Of a stretch of DNA of 64,000 nt, positions 24,833-36,290 are shown piece after piece; the first letter of the stretch is position 1; every line of letters starts with the position of its first letter. Source of the DNA: Adenophora triphylla var. japonica (taxonomy: Eukaryota; Streptophyta; Magnoliopsida; Asterales; Campanulaceae); contig JAFEMH010000529.1 in assembly GCA_022495995.1 (NCBI GenBank), positions 248,001-312,000 on the forward strand, given 5' to 3'. The notes beneath the pieces were generated by a model. The model was not told the DNA's origin. It made no database searches and saw only the letters and a list, made by a program, of their open reading frames with translations. The position numbers and the translations under genes were made by a program.

Positions 24833-24993
24833 GAGGACTTGAAAGTCAGGGGGTATTAATGAGGGCCAACGCCCTTCCTCTTCCCCATTCAGTTTTTTCA
24901 GAATTACGAGAGCAGAGGGAGAGAAACCAGCAATTCCGCCATTGTTGCTCAAAAAACTTGAAAATTCTTCCGTTTTTCTTTGATTTTTAAGCA

Positions 24994-27802
24994 ATGGAAC
25001 ACGGGGAAGGTGCTTTTCAAGGCCAAGGACGTGGCCCGGTGGCGGAGAGACGATTGGAGCTCGTCCGAATGAGGAGGCATTATACTCTTTCGCAATCGAT
25101 TGCGGAGGAGCCCTACCCCGATGCTTGGCAACATTGGGCTTCTGATCCGAGTCTCCGAACGGTATACTTCGAATCTTTTCATTCCCTTTGTTGATTTTTT
25201 GCTTGAGATTTGAATTTTGGGTGATTTTTTTTTTGAAAATTCGAATGATTGATGTTCTTGGCTTTGAATCTTGATTTTGATGCTTTGCATGTTGCAATGA
25301 ATTTGTTGGTGTTCCAAAATGTGCATTTTGCTTGAGAAAAGAATTGGCATTTTGCCAACATGAGATGATGATATGAATGTATGATTTTTGATTGATTTTT
25401 TTTTTTGAAAAGTGGGACGGATTTTTCCTCCCGTTGATTGAATGCATGTTATGTATGCATGTTATTTTATGAAAATGGGACGGAGTTTTTACTTCCGTAA
25501 GATGTAGGATTTTTTTTTTTTGAGATGATGAATGATATGCGTGCATGCATAGGAACTTTCTTTTTTTTTTTTTAAATGGGACGGAGTTTTTACTTCCGTA
25601 GGAATGCATCTTTTTTTTTTTTTGATGAATGCATTGGGATTTGCTGAAAACTGTCTTTTTGTGCGAGAAAAATGGGGCTATGCTCATTGTATGCTGTCAT
25701 GCTGTCGAATTTTCTTTGAAATTTCATGATGCATATGTATGCTTTGTTTTTTTTTTTTGTGCAAATGCAAATGCAATTTTTTTTTTGACATTTTCTCTTT
25801 TTTTTTATCGCAGGGTGGAAACAACTACGTTACGGAGCAACTGAACAAGATGAAGACTCGAGGATCGGTGGAGTCTGTGGTTGACTTGTGGGACCGGCTT
25901 CCGAATGCGGGCCGAGGAGCTTTGCCGAGTCCGAGACAGATTGTTGTTGAGACCGGGCTTTGGGAGTTTGTTGAGTGCTTGAGGGGACTGGTCAAGTTCC
26001 CTAAGAGCAAGGGCCTGATGTTCGCTTTAGCGCAGCACTGGTGGGATGCGACCCACACGTTTCACTTCTTCTGGGGCGAGGCTACGGTTACGCCTTCCGA
26101 CTATGCTGCGATCACGGGTTTGTCCTTCAACGGACGCAGCATTGAGTGGCGGGACGGCTACAGTGATGCGGATCTGCAGGCTCTTCTGGGATTTTCCCCT
26201 ATTCCCAAAAAGGGTATGGGGATGGAGTATGCGGTGGTCTACGGGAAGATTGTGGAGACCATTGTGAGCTATGAGGCTGGGAGGAGAGGATAGGCGCCGA
26301 TCAGATTGCCAGGGCCTTCTTGTGGTTTGCTTTTTCGAGCACCCTCTTTGGGCATGCTGAGGGGACGGCAGTCTTTGCCTTGCTGAGGTCCTTGGAGGAC
26401 ATGGAGATGGCCGGAGATGTCTCGTGGGGAGAGGCCGGGCTGGCAGAGCTTTACTTTGCTCTCGATAGGTACAAATGGAAGGCCGTGAGCTCCTTGTACC
26501 GCTTTGAGTTTGCCCCGGAGGTATAAGCTCTCTTTTGCTTTCCCCCTTTTTTTTTTTTGAGCACACACTTTTCTTTTGCACCGGATTGATTGGATTTTTA
26601 CCTTTCGCAGTATAGGCGTTGGAGTTTTTCCACGTCACGATGTGGCGGCAGCCGGCGGAGTACGTCGGGGCGTATCCGGCCATGTATTCTTGGTCCAAGC
26701 AAGCCCGGGAGAAGATAAGCTCCAAGGGGCGTACGACTCTCAGGTACGCGGATTGCCTTCCTTTGACGGAGGCTGAGACGGACGAGAGGATGATATTTTA
26801 TCCTTGGGGTCGTTTCGAGGTGGCGCACTCGAAGGGCGCCGAGATTTGACCGTGCAATGGGAGGATTCCGAGAGGTCCGACTCGCGATGCCTATTATCCG
26901 GGAGAGAGGGTGACGCGCCGCATGGCGTGAATTCGCCTTTGAGGACACCGGTGGAACCTCCCGCCGATATGATGCACCCGAGTGACAGATCTCGTGACTG
27001 GGATGACTACCGAGCCGGCCCGCACTTCTCGGCATTTGTGGCGACTGAGCCGTACCCGTATTTGTTTTGAGGAGTCCGAGGATGCCCTGTGTTTTGGATA
27101 GAGAGGGGCTTGGGATCCCGCGGTACCCTGGGACGGATTTTTCATATATCCAGGATGAGGTCCGATTGAGGGTGCAGATCCTCACTCGAGCGGCTTCCAC
27201 GAGCTTTCCGGCCTCGTCCGGATTATGAAGGTATGGCTTCTCTTTCTTTTCTTTTTTTCTTTTCTTTTCATCATTTCTCGCTTCAACCAAGTTTCGACGC
27301 TTTTGCTTTTGTGCAGTTTTCGGAGGTGGTCGTCGAGAAGCTAACGAAGCAAGTGATCGGAGCTAAGAGATTCATCAGGAGGATGGTCGCTTGCGGGGCT
27401 CCTCAGGCTAGAGCAAGGCGACCACGGCCGGCGCCTGTCAGACGGGAGGCTTCCCCTATTCGTTCAGAGACTTCTTCAGAGACTCCTCTGTCTCCTCTCA
27501 TTGATCCCCGCGCGGTGCTGCCTTCGGATCACGTCATTCTCGGGGATCCACATGGGCAGGGACACGTCTGGCAGCATGGTGGGTCGTCTTCGTACGTCCA
27601 GGAGTCCGACGCCTTCACCTTCGGATATGATTTTTTCGCAGATCTCGGCTTGCCCTATCAGAGCGTGCCGGTTGGTCCTGATGAGCCTCTTTCTGGAGAC
27701 GAAGACGATTCTGAGCCCGAGATTTTCAGGGCTCCTGAGGAGGCGGGCCCGAGTCGCAAGAGGGACCGGGGACAGACGTCGGGCGCTAGGGATTCTGATT
27801 GA
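24994..27802 (+). pseudogene. Antisense plant mobile domain (PMD) gene of A, frameshifted
   Basis: The best gene model has four exons: 24994-25161, 25814-26520, 26611-27230 and 27317-27802, each bounded by GT and AG. Exon 1 starts MEHGEGAFQGQG. Exon 2 carries the PMD core: HWWDATHTFHFFWGEATVT, then SDYAAITGLSFNG, and after a one-base shift near 26285 the segment DVSWGEAGLAELYFALDRY. Exon 3 has a shift near 26619 and stops after 26849. Exon 4 is an intact basic, proline-rich tail ending at 27802. PMD proteins include Arabidopsis MAIN and MAIL1, and PMD genes are also known from transposons; molecular activity is unclear. Intron positions match the intact copy in B. Frameshifts indicate a pseudogene. 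Confidence 0.8.
25162..25813 (+). other. Intron 1 of the A PMD gene, T-rich
   Basis: The donor is GTATAC and the acceptor TTTTTTATCGCAG. The intron contains long T tracts and three copies of GGGACGGA...TCCGT-like inverted repeats (about 25414, 25480 and 25581). The B counterpart is only 107 bp. Confidence 0.65.
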
Positions 27803-28260
27803 TTACCCCCCCTGATTTTTTTTTAGACTGATTTTCTGAGATTTTGAGATTTATGACTGGGATTGAGATTTGTACAGCTTATGCACATTTTTTTTCTTTT
27901 TTTTTGGATGTAATAATTTAGGATTTTATTTTATGAATGCAATGCGGTATGAATGCAGTGTTGCATGAGCCTTGGTTTTTTTTTTTTGGCAAGGGTGTTT
28001 GGTATATGGACTGGTTTGGGGAGGTTTTTGCACAGGTTTCGAGCAACCGGGACGGAATATTCCTCTTTTGGTGTAGCAGCTTGACTGTTGCAGATTTTTC
28101 TCGATAAATGACAATCATGTCCGCGCGGAGGAGTCCTCGTGCATCCGACATTGTCCTTTAATTTTGCTTCAGCATCTGGTCTCACTTTATTTCAAATTCA
28201 AATATCCTCTTCAACCTCCAAATTCAAACACCATTTTCGGGGAGAAAGAGAGAAAAACCA
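27803..28260 (+). promoter_or_regulatory. Intergenic region upstream of the second antisense gene, with TGACAA-N5-TCCGCGCGGA
   Basis: The region between the two antisense genes is T-rich near 27890 and 27977. The bipartite palindrome sits at 28109-28129, about 130 bp before the ATG at 28261. I see no clear TATA box or coding content. Confidence 0.55.
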
Positions 28261-29802
28261 TGGAAAACCTTAGAAAAGCTCCATCAACATTGCCCCAAGA
28301 ATCCCAAATGTCATTCTTCAACAAGTTCAAGGATTGGTCCCGGAGATCATGCATGAGAGGAGGTCCTTCTTTGAAGAAAGGTACAAGGCGGAGTGCTTAT
28401 GGTCTCTCAAGGAATTGATTCCGATTATGAGCTTTGAGGGCTTCTTCCTCATTTTGGGACACTAGAAGGCATGTCTTTTGCCTTTCCTTCAACGAGATTG
28501 TTCCGACTGTGGAAGAATTTCGGGCCTTGCTTGGAGGTCCTGGAGGTGGAAGAGATAGCGGTTCCTTTGCCCGAGGGGCTTCTTTTGTTGACAGATTGTG
28601 CGTCCTCCTTCATCTTTCCCTGAGGAAGCGCAAGGTATGATCCGTGGTCCCGATCATTTTGATATTTCCGGCCTTCCCGATAGGTTTAGGGGCCTAGGCT
28701 TGGTGGATGATGCCTATTGGGATGCCTTTGCACTTTGTATGTTTGGCACCCTGTTCATGGTCTATTCCTTCGATTTGCCATCGGTCTTTGCTGGATGTTG
28801 TCGTTCACTGTCACCCGGCGTAGATGTCGTTCCTTTGATTCCGGGGAGACTTTTCATGCTCTTGATAGGTCAAGCTACCGGAAGACGGTATATGCACGGG
28901 GCAGCCCGTCCTCTCGACCCCGTGGCCGATGGAGCGTTTAGGGGTTCTTTTTCGGGAATCTCCCGACATGATCAAGCCTTCGACATTTGCCAGAGGGGGC
29001 TGTGGATTTCGATGATCGTGGCTCATGGGAGCGTTGGATGGCTGGTCGCGCACAGAGGATATCGATGGTCCGTGCCTTGTTGGCGGGTGGAGGCTCGCAG
29101 AGTGCTTCAGACGGGTCTCATGTGGTCATGCTTCCGGGCTTTCTCACCCAGCCTTCTATATTCCGTCTTTGGTCTCCGAGACAGCTTTGGCTTGGAGCAG
29201 TTCCTTTGGAGAACTTTGATGATATAGCCACCGTGGTGGTGGCTCCTGTTTCTATGGATGATCCCTCGGTGTTTCCATTTCTTTCCCGAGCATGGAGGTA
29301 TGACGTCTTTCCTCCTCGGGTTATCCTCAGGCGTCCAAGATCGGTGTTCCTGACCACTTGGTTCCTGGATTGGTATGAGAGGCATCTGGGAGAGACTCAG
29401 GTGGCTATTTTGAGATGGCGTGAGGCCATTGTGGGTGCGTAGGACCTGACTGTTTCGGAGAGGAGGAAGGCCGAGGCGAGAGCCAACCCTCATGACAGGA
29501 GCGGAGACGCCGTGACCGACTATGAGGCTTACGTCAAGCGACAGGAGAGGAGGGCTCCTATGCTACCAGCTAGGCTACAGGAGATGAGAGATGACGCTAG
29601 GGCTACTAAGGCCCCGAGAGAGGTTGGTTTGATAGATCCCGTTCCTATACCGCAGCTTGGTAGGAGGAATACCGACATTTTTCCCGTTCGTAAAAGAAAA
29701 CTCGAAGGGGGAAGAAGAGGGGAGAGGCCAAGACGAGTGGCTTGGAGTGACTCTGAAGTTTCCGAGTATCCCTTTCTTGTCATGGCGGACATATTAGTTT
29801 GA
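28261..29802 (+). pseudogene. Second antisense gene of A, DUF7745-like
   Basis: The ATG at 28261 opens MENLRKAPSTLPQE. Frames then change near 28360-28440, 28600 and 28950, but consecutive pieces read as one protein: FWDTRRHVFCLSFNEIVPTVEEF, a hydrophobic middle (28640-28890), then ENFDDIATVVVAPVSMDD and PPRVILRR, and a basic tail ending at 29802. The 'FWD...F.F..V...PT.EEF..LLG' pattern is typical of DUF7745 proteins, common as unexplained plant proteins and within retrotransposons; its function is unknown to me. It lies in tandem with the PMD gene, both antisense to pol. The family call comes from memory of the motif and should be tested by profile search. Confidence 0.6.
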
Positions 29803-30456
29803 TTATGTATCTTAATTTCTTTTAGCAGTTGCCAGCTGTAGGAATGAATCGGGCTTAGACTCATCAAAAAGTTTTTAACTTGCAATGAATATTTGAATTG
29901 CTTCAGAGTTTTTCGAGACGCTTTCATGGTCTCGATCAGTTGTATTGATGTCAAAGCATGACTTTTATTTGTGTTTTAGACCGAACCGTTTCCGCCGCCT
30001 ACGTTCCTCATTTTGAGGAGCTCAGTCTTCGTAGTTCAACCCGATTTTTTTGTTGTTTTTTTTTGTTTTTTTTTTTTTTGGTGCAACCCCGTTTTTTACC
30101 TAGGCCGCCCTTTTCGGGTTTTCAACCTAGTTGGGTATTACTCTTTTAGAACTTTTTTTCTTTTTTTTTTTACGCGTAGTATCTCGCGCAGCCTTGTCAC
30201 CATTTACCGGGTGTACAAAGGGATTCCCGTCGAGGTCCGCAAGTTGCATGGCTCCTCCGTGAGAAGATCTTCCGGACGACATATGGCCCGACCCATACAG
30301 CTCCCATTTGCCAAGGGGGTTGATACTGACCGGGGCTTTTCTTTCAAAACGAGATCACCTTCTCGGATCTCCCGATGCTTTACTTTCTTGTCGAAGGCTC
30401 GCCATTCTTCCTTGGTAGGCTCCGGATGTGTTCCATTGCTTTTAATCGGCGTTCAT
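29803..30456. other. Spacer between the antisense genes and pol of A
   Basis: This T-rich spacer contains long T runs at 30057-30080 and 30155-30170. On the minus strand the integrase C-terminus appears to continue in broken frames to about 30170 (LVLKE-like and GNW-like pieces). No other gene is seen. Confidence 0.5.
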
Positions 30457-31320
30457 CTAGCAGGCCAATTCATCATGGCGACTGAGCCATTCGACCTCGT
30501 TGATCCGGCTTTCTAGCAAGATACCTGAGCGAGGGTATTTCCACTCGATTGGGAGTACGGCTTCCATTCCGTATGTGAGGGCAAACGGTGTTTCCCAGCC
30601 TGCCATTCGACCGATGTTCTCAGTAGCCCCAGAGTGCCAGTGTAACTTCTCGGGCCAATCTCGCCTTGAATGCACCATCTTCCGATGATATTTTCCGTAG
30701 TCTTGTTTGCCGCTTCGACGGCTCCGTTGGTTTGGGGGCCCGTAAGGAGAGATGACTTGTGACGGGTTATTCGGAATTCTCGCCAGCACTGTCGCATTCC
30801 CCTTCGAAGTGGGATCCATTATCTCGAAATGATTTCGCCGGCAACCCGTATCCGCATATGATGTTCTCTTTGATGAAGAGGGCTACTTTCCTTGAGTTGA
30901 GGATTTTGTAGGACTTGGCTTCAACCCACTTGGTGAAATAATCCACAGCCTACCAGACTAATTCGTGGCCGTTGTCGCTCGGGATGGTGTGATTTTGCCT
31001 ATGACATCGATTCCCCAAGTGACGAAAGGCCAAGGGGTTGTCATGCAAAGATAACTCATGAGGAGGCAAGTGATTAAGGTTGGAGTATCGCCGGCATTTG
31101 TCGCAGCCTTTTGACGAACCGGATGCGCCGGTTTCCATGGAGATCCAAAAGTACCCCATTCTCGCATGATTTGCATCGAGCTCGAGCATTCATGTGAGGG
31201 CCGCAGTACCACCGTGTATTTCTTTCATGAGTTCGGTAGCCTCTTGTTTGCCGATACATCGCAGAGGGGGCCTTGATAATGCTTCTTGTATAGCATATTT
31301 CCCAAAAGAACATAATGGGA
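30200..31320 (-). pseudogene. Integrase of element A, frameshifted
   Basis: The minus strand shows gypsy integrase in pieces. A zinc-binding start lies at about 31070-31320 (EIHGG...CHKCRRY-like). The catalytic core follows with DYFTKWVEA (about 30920-30950), DNGSHF (30806-30823) and NGAVEAANK (30703-30732), supplying the D, D and E residues. TPFALTYGMEAVLP (about 30550-30590) is the usual closing block. At least four frame changes interrupt it. In a live element this enzyme inserts the cDNA; this copy cannot encode it in one frame. Confidence 0.88.
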
Positions 31321-31489
31321 GGCGAGCCGTCTGTGGCCGAGAGACTTTTCGCTTTGATTCCTTCTTTATATTCCCCATCTTCATTTTTGAAAGGGGCCTC
31401 GCCATCCTTCGTGTACCGGTAGATCCGAGTGTACTGTGGATCATTGGTCGGTTCGGCTTCGCTTCGATTTCAAAGCAATAAGCGGGATT

Positions 31490-31960
31490 TTCTCTTCTAC
31501 CGACTCGAATGGTTTGACGGACTTCCTTCGGGTATTTCAACGAGGGAGGCTAGCGTTGCTGCAGCATCTCGGCAAATCTCGTTGCGATCCCCGGGCAAGT
31601 AATGAAAGCCGATCTCTTTGAATTGAGTTGCTAGCTCTTCCATGTAAGTGTGATATTTCGCAGACCTGGGTCCACGGTCTTCCATTTGTTAGAGACCGAT
31701 TGATGATGAGGGCAGAGTCACCATACACCTCCAATTCCTTGATATTTCTTTCAAGGGCGGCTTCCAACCCGGCTATGCAAGCTTCATATTCGGCAGCCGT
31801 TGTTGGTGACTTCGAAGTTCAACCTTATCAAGCTATGGGGGTGTGTTCGTCGCAGGGATCGACCGTAAGCATTCCTATTCCGTTCCCCTTTTGTTTGACG
31901 CCCCGTCGAAGAAGAGTTGCCGCCGATTTTCTCCTTCTAGAGCGAAGATTCCATCATCGG
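31490..31960 (-). pseudogene. Second RNase H (aRH) of element A, frameshifted
   Basis: Minus-strand pieces read QLFFDGAS (about 31905), AAEYEACIAGLEAALERN and ELEVYGDSALIINR, giving the D-E-D acidic set of an RNase H separate from the one after RT. A second, archaeal-type RNase H is characteristic of the Tat lineage and is my main reason for placing A there. Frame changes occur near 31810 and 31680. Confidence 0.8.
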
Positions 31961-31984
31961 GAAATTGAGGTTCAGGTCCTCTGA

Positions 31985-33400
31985 CTCATCACTTGGGAAA
32001 TCGGCCAAATGTTCCGCCATTATGCGTCCTTTTACTGATTTCCTTGAAACACAAGTGATGTCATATTCGGCCAAAAAGAACGACCATTTTGCCAACCTCA
32101 TGGAGATGGAAGGCTTGTCGAACGAGATATTTGATGGGGTCTATCCTTGAGACAAGATGTATTCGTGAGACCGCATGTAGTGCTTCAACTTTCCCACTAC
32201 CTGCACCAAACCTCGCGCAAGTCTTCTCGCAAGCGAGTAATTGAGTTCGCTTCCTTGGAGCTTTTTGCTTACGAAATAGATGGCGTTTCGATCTTAGAAT
32301 CTTTCTTCTCTTGAGCTAGCATAGCCCCAATTGCCGTATCCGTGACGCTTAGATATAGCAAGAGTGGCTTTTGCCGATGTGGTGGGCAGAGAATCGGGGA
32401 TTCACAAGGTATGCCTTGATCTGTTCAAAGGCAAGCCGACATTATGGGGTCCATTCTGTGTAGGCATTTTTCTTCATCAACTTGAAGATCGGCTCAGATC
32501 GAGGTCACCGATTTACAAAGCGGCTTATGTATTGCGTCTTCCCATGAAGGATTTCACTTCCGTCGTTGTCCTGGTGGCTTCATTTCAACTATCGCCTTGA
32601 TTTTCTCGGGGATCTACTTCGATTCCCGTTCGTCACCATATATCCTAGCACCTTACCTCGTCTTACACCGAAGGTGCACTTGGCCGGATTCGCCTCATGC
32701 CGTGGTCTCTGAGGCGGCCGAAGAATTTTCTCAAATCAACAAAGTGCCGCCATCTCGATCCTCTCGGAATGTATTATCATGTCGTCCACATAGACCTCAA
32801 TTTCTTTGTGGATCATGTCATGGAACAGAGCCGTAGCCGCCCTCTCGGTACGTAGCCCCAGCATTCTTTAGTCCGAACGGCATGACCGTGTAGCGCAGGT
32901 GCCCCAAGGGGTTGTGAAGGCCGTTTTGGCTTGATCCTCTTCTCGCCATTTTGATTTGGTTGTAACCGCAAAACCGTCGACGAAGGATTTAACTTCATGG
33001 TTGGCCGTGGAATCTACCAAAATGTCGATGTTTGGCGTGGGGAAGTCGTCTTTGACCGGCTTTGTTCAAGTCTCTGAAGTCTACGCAAAGACCGGATCTT
33101 TCCGTTGTCCTTGGTCACCGTTACTATGTTGGAAAGCCATGTAGGGTATTCAATGACCCCGATGAACCCCGCCCGAGCATCTTTTCTATCTCTTCTTTCA
33201 CTTGTAGGGACCATTCGGGCTTAATTCTTGCTTCTGCTTTACTGGCTTGACTTCTGGGTCGAGCGGTATTCGGTGTTCAACTATGGAAGGATCAAGGCCT
33301 GGCATATCTTTATAGGACCATGCGAACACATCCACGAATTCTTTTAGCAGCTCAATTAGGGCGTCCCTTTCACCCCTTCAAGAAACTACCAATCAAGCGT
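31985..33400 (-). pseudogene. Reverse transcriptase and first RNase H of element A, frameshifted
   Basis: On the minus strand, VFAWSYKDMPGLDP (about 33290-33340) leads into AGFIGVIEYPTWLSNIVTVT (about 33120-33180). VYVDDMI gives the catalytic YVDD at about 32783-32794, flanked by GLKNAGATYQR-like and KCTFGV-like pieces. The first RNase H region follows with AIYFVSKKLQGSELNYS (about 32225-32285), SMRLAKWSFFLAEYDIT and HLADFP (about 32000-32110). These are standard gypsy blocks in the right order. Frame breaks are frequent, so no polyprotein can be made. Confidence 0.88.
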
Positions 33401-34528
33401 CTCTTTAGGCTCTTCCGAGCTCCCAAATTCACACTCGTCAAAATCTCTTCGGCAGCTTGGGCTCGATTTTCCTCTTTCCGGACAACCTGCTGAAAGATTT
33501 CTTTGATATATTGTTCATTTAATGTGTCTGCTTCTTCATCTAGTGAATCGTTATTAACTATTTTTTAGATTATTAGTTAATTCATCATTAGTTAAAGTGG
33601 CAATTAAGGGATACTCAGAAAGGTTCGTCATTTCATTGAGAATAAGAGGGAATACAAGATTGGCTACAATTTCGTGGTCTTCGTGCGTGAGGCCATCTGG
33701 ACGATTCGGAAGACTCAAACTCAACAATGAGAGACTCGAGAGGACTTTACAAAGGTTGACACAAAGGGACGGGGAACCAATCCGAGTTTGGTGATCATTT
33801 CTTCTTTGGTTGCGGACGGGCCTGAGAGAGTTTCCCAATTCTTTAGCGGCATTGCTGTCAGAGGCCTCATAACTCGGGGGCTGTCTCGTTTCTGTCCTCC
33901 TTCCTCGCCGTTGCCGTCATCTCTTTGTCTCGAACCGAATCAATTGTGTTTGGCGTCCGAAAACCGAGCATGTGGATGTAGGGATCTTCCTTAATTCAGG
34001 GATTTCTATCTCGTCACAATCTAACCGCTCAATCCAGATGTAAGGACGTATTGCGCCTCGGTGTGCTACTAGAAAAATCTCATGGCCCATACTCGAGCGG
34101 AAAGGCTTAAGGTGTAGTTCAAGAAGGAGGACGTCCCACACGACGTTCATAGATTCGAGTTGAGTATGACGATGCTTGTCGATCTTTGTCATGAAAATTT
34201 CCTGGCTTGGCGGGTCGAGAGTGGGTTTGAAGAATGGTGACGAAGCCGTGATTAGGAACCGGGGTTTGTGTGCCCGTATCATGGCGGCGTTCAATGTTTC
34301 CTTCCGGTATGCCTCCAAATGTTGGAAATGACAATTGGATTTGATGAATCGACTTCTTCTGAGTCCGCTCGCTTGAGTGTGTTGACATAGTTGGTATCGC
34401 CGGATTCCAAAGGATGCCGGGCGAGACTTGCCTCTTGAAGGATGTAGCCCCGGTGTTTGGTCAGTGGGCATTCTTGGCTATTGTTTCAGCCTTCGTTCCC
34501 TATGAGGAAATTGTCACCCCTTATGACT
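33401..34528 (-). pseudogene. Protease-RT linker of element A
   Basis: A minus-strand open stretch (33917-34471) and neighbours fill the usual linker between protease and RT in Tat elements. I recognise no domain in it. Confidence 0.45.
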
Positions 34529-35008
34529 TCAAGGTCTCCCTGCCGGTTGATGAATTTGACGCATTGATGGAGGGTGGAAGCTATAGCTTTCATGTGATGT
34601 AACCAAGGGCGTCCCAATAGAGCTGTGAATTCGGATGGGATGTCCATTACATGGAATTTCGCTGGCACCATTTGGGTTTCGAACCAGAGTTCCAGAGTCA
34701 CTGTCCCCAGAATGGGACGAGACGAACCGTCGTAGGCCTTGACAACCTGTAGATGGGATCATACGCCTTTCATTTATGCGGAGGGCCCTCATCATACTGA
34801 GGGGAAGGACGTTTACCGATGATCCATTGTCCACTAATACCCCAAGGAGTGATATGGTGTTGAGCCGAATAGTGATGTACAAAGCTTCATTGTGTTGGGA
34901 GACATCTCTTGGCAAATCTTCGTCGCAGAAGGTGATCATGCTACCATATAGGCGGGGATCATAGATTTGGTCCTTGTCTCGGGATAGAGAGTCATCAAGC
35001 CGAGCCAC
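34529..35008 (-). pseudogene. Aspartic protease of element A
   Basis: The minus-strand frame reads ITFCDEDLPRDVSQHNEALY, then a hydrophobic strand and VDNGSSVNVLPLSMM. The active site is DNGSS (coding near 34824) instead of DT/SG; this variant is common in Tat-like proteases. A frame change after ERRMIPSTG (about 34770) breaks the second lobe. It would process the polyprotein in an active element. Confidence 0.8.
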
Positions 35009-36290
35009 TTCGTGCTTTTTCTTGCGAGGTAGAGCCTTTGCCGAAGCCCCCGGGTTATACCGATGCCTTTTGTGGCGGTTGCCATCTCCATCAACATGTT
35101 GATTGAGTGGGAGCGCCCAGGCTGGCGTCGGTTTTCTTCGTCGGTGTATACTCGGGAGCTGGACAACCGAACCTTGGGCTGACCCCGAGGGGTTGGACTT
35201 CTGTTACTGCAGCACTGTATTCGAAGGTCTCAATTCCGTCGTTGGCAAGGCTTTTCAGCTCTTTTACCCCTGTTTGCTTTGGGGAAGACTGACTGGAGTA
35301 GAGTACATAATAATCAAATCCCCCAGACGGCTCCCCGAGCGTTCCCACACTGTTATCACCGGCCTCGAATCTCTCCTTCAATTTTCTTTGGGTGGAAATT
35401 TTCTTTTTCTTAGGAGGACGGTCCTCGTGTATCCAGTCACGATAATCCCTTTCAAGGCAATCGGGACGATCACAAATATCCCACCAAATGTGTTCTACGG
35501 TGGTGGTGGATTTGGGACCTCGGGTTGAGCGGTCTTTGGAATGACTTTGGGTGGAACTGGTCGGGGATCTGCTGCTGGGCTCATCTCGGTAGCGAGTGAT
35601 TGGACTCCGCCGGATAATGAGAGATATTGAGGTCCCGGGAACGGGCATATGTTTGTCCTTCGTGGTAGCCCCGGTCGGTTGGGATATTGTTAAGGTCCCG
35701 AAGTGGCGTGTGGCCTCTTCAATCCAGCCTGCCGCATTCGCGTTCTTCCAGGGCTTTGATGGGCGACCATATTTCTTCAACTGTTCTCTCGATTTTCATC
35801 ACTCAGCCGATACTTTCGGGATCATCACTTAGAGAGGGGACAAGCGACGGTATACCGAACTCTTTCGTCCCGGCTGCTGTTTGGGGGCCGGTTGCCCTGT
35901 AAGTCGACGGGCAGGGTCCTGCGGTGGAAACATAGGAATCTTGGGGTAGCATCTCGATGTATCCGGGACGATTAAGAAGAGGAGGAGAACCCTCTTCCTT
36001 CTTTGCGGTAAAAGTGTCATCGGAATTGAGACGATAGTCAAACCATGACTTGCGACAACCCCAGGAAGGTCGCTAATTTGAGCCTCATGTCGAAGTCTCA
36101 TCTCGTTCTACCAACTGGATCCACATGCTTGCATGCGAGGGATTTTGGAGGACGGAGTGACGTTATCCCCATCATTACCGGGCCGATGCGGACATTCTCA
36201 AACCCGAGTCGAATAAATGGCGAAGCCGATGACGCGCTTGACTCTTCCCAACTAATCAAACGATGACCGGTGCCCGAAACCAAGCTTTGT
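35009..36290 (-). pseudogene. Remnant region between leader and protease of A, gag not recognisable
   Basis: On the minus strand, scattered pieces read as low-complexity, proline/glutamine-rich protein, and one clearer piece reads DYRDWIHEDRPPKKKK followed by STQRKLKERFEA (about 35360-35440). I find neither a capsid domain nor the CX2HX4HX4C knuckle present in B and D. The segment is also short for a Tat gag. Gag is therefore deleted or decayed beyond recognition. Confidence 0.55.
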
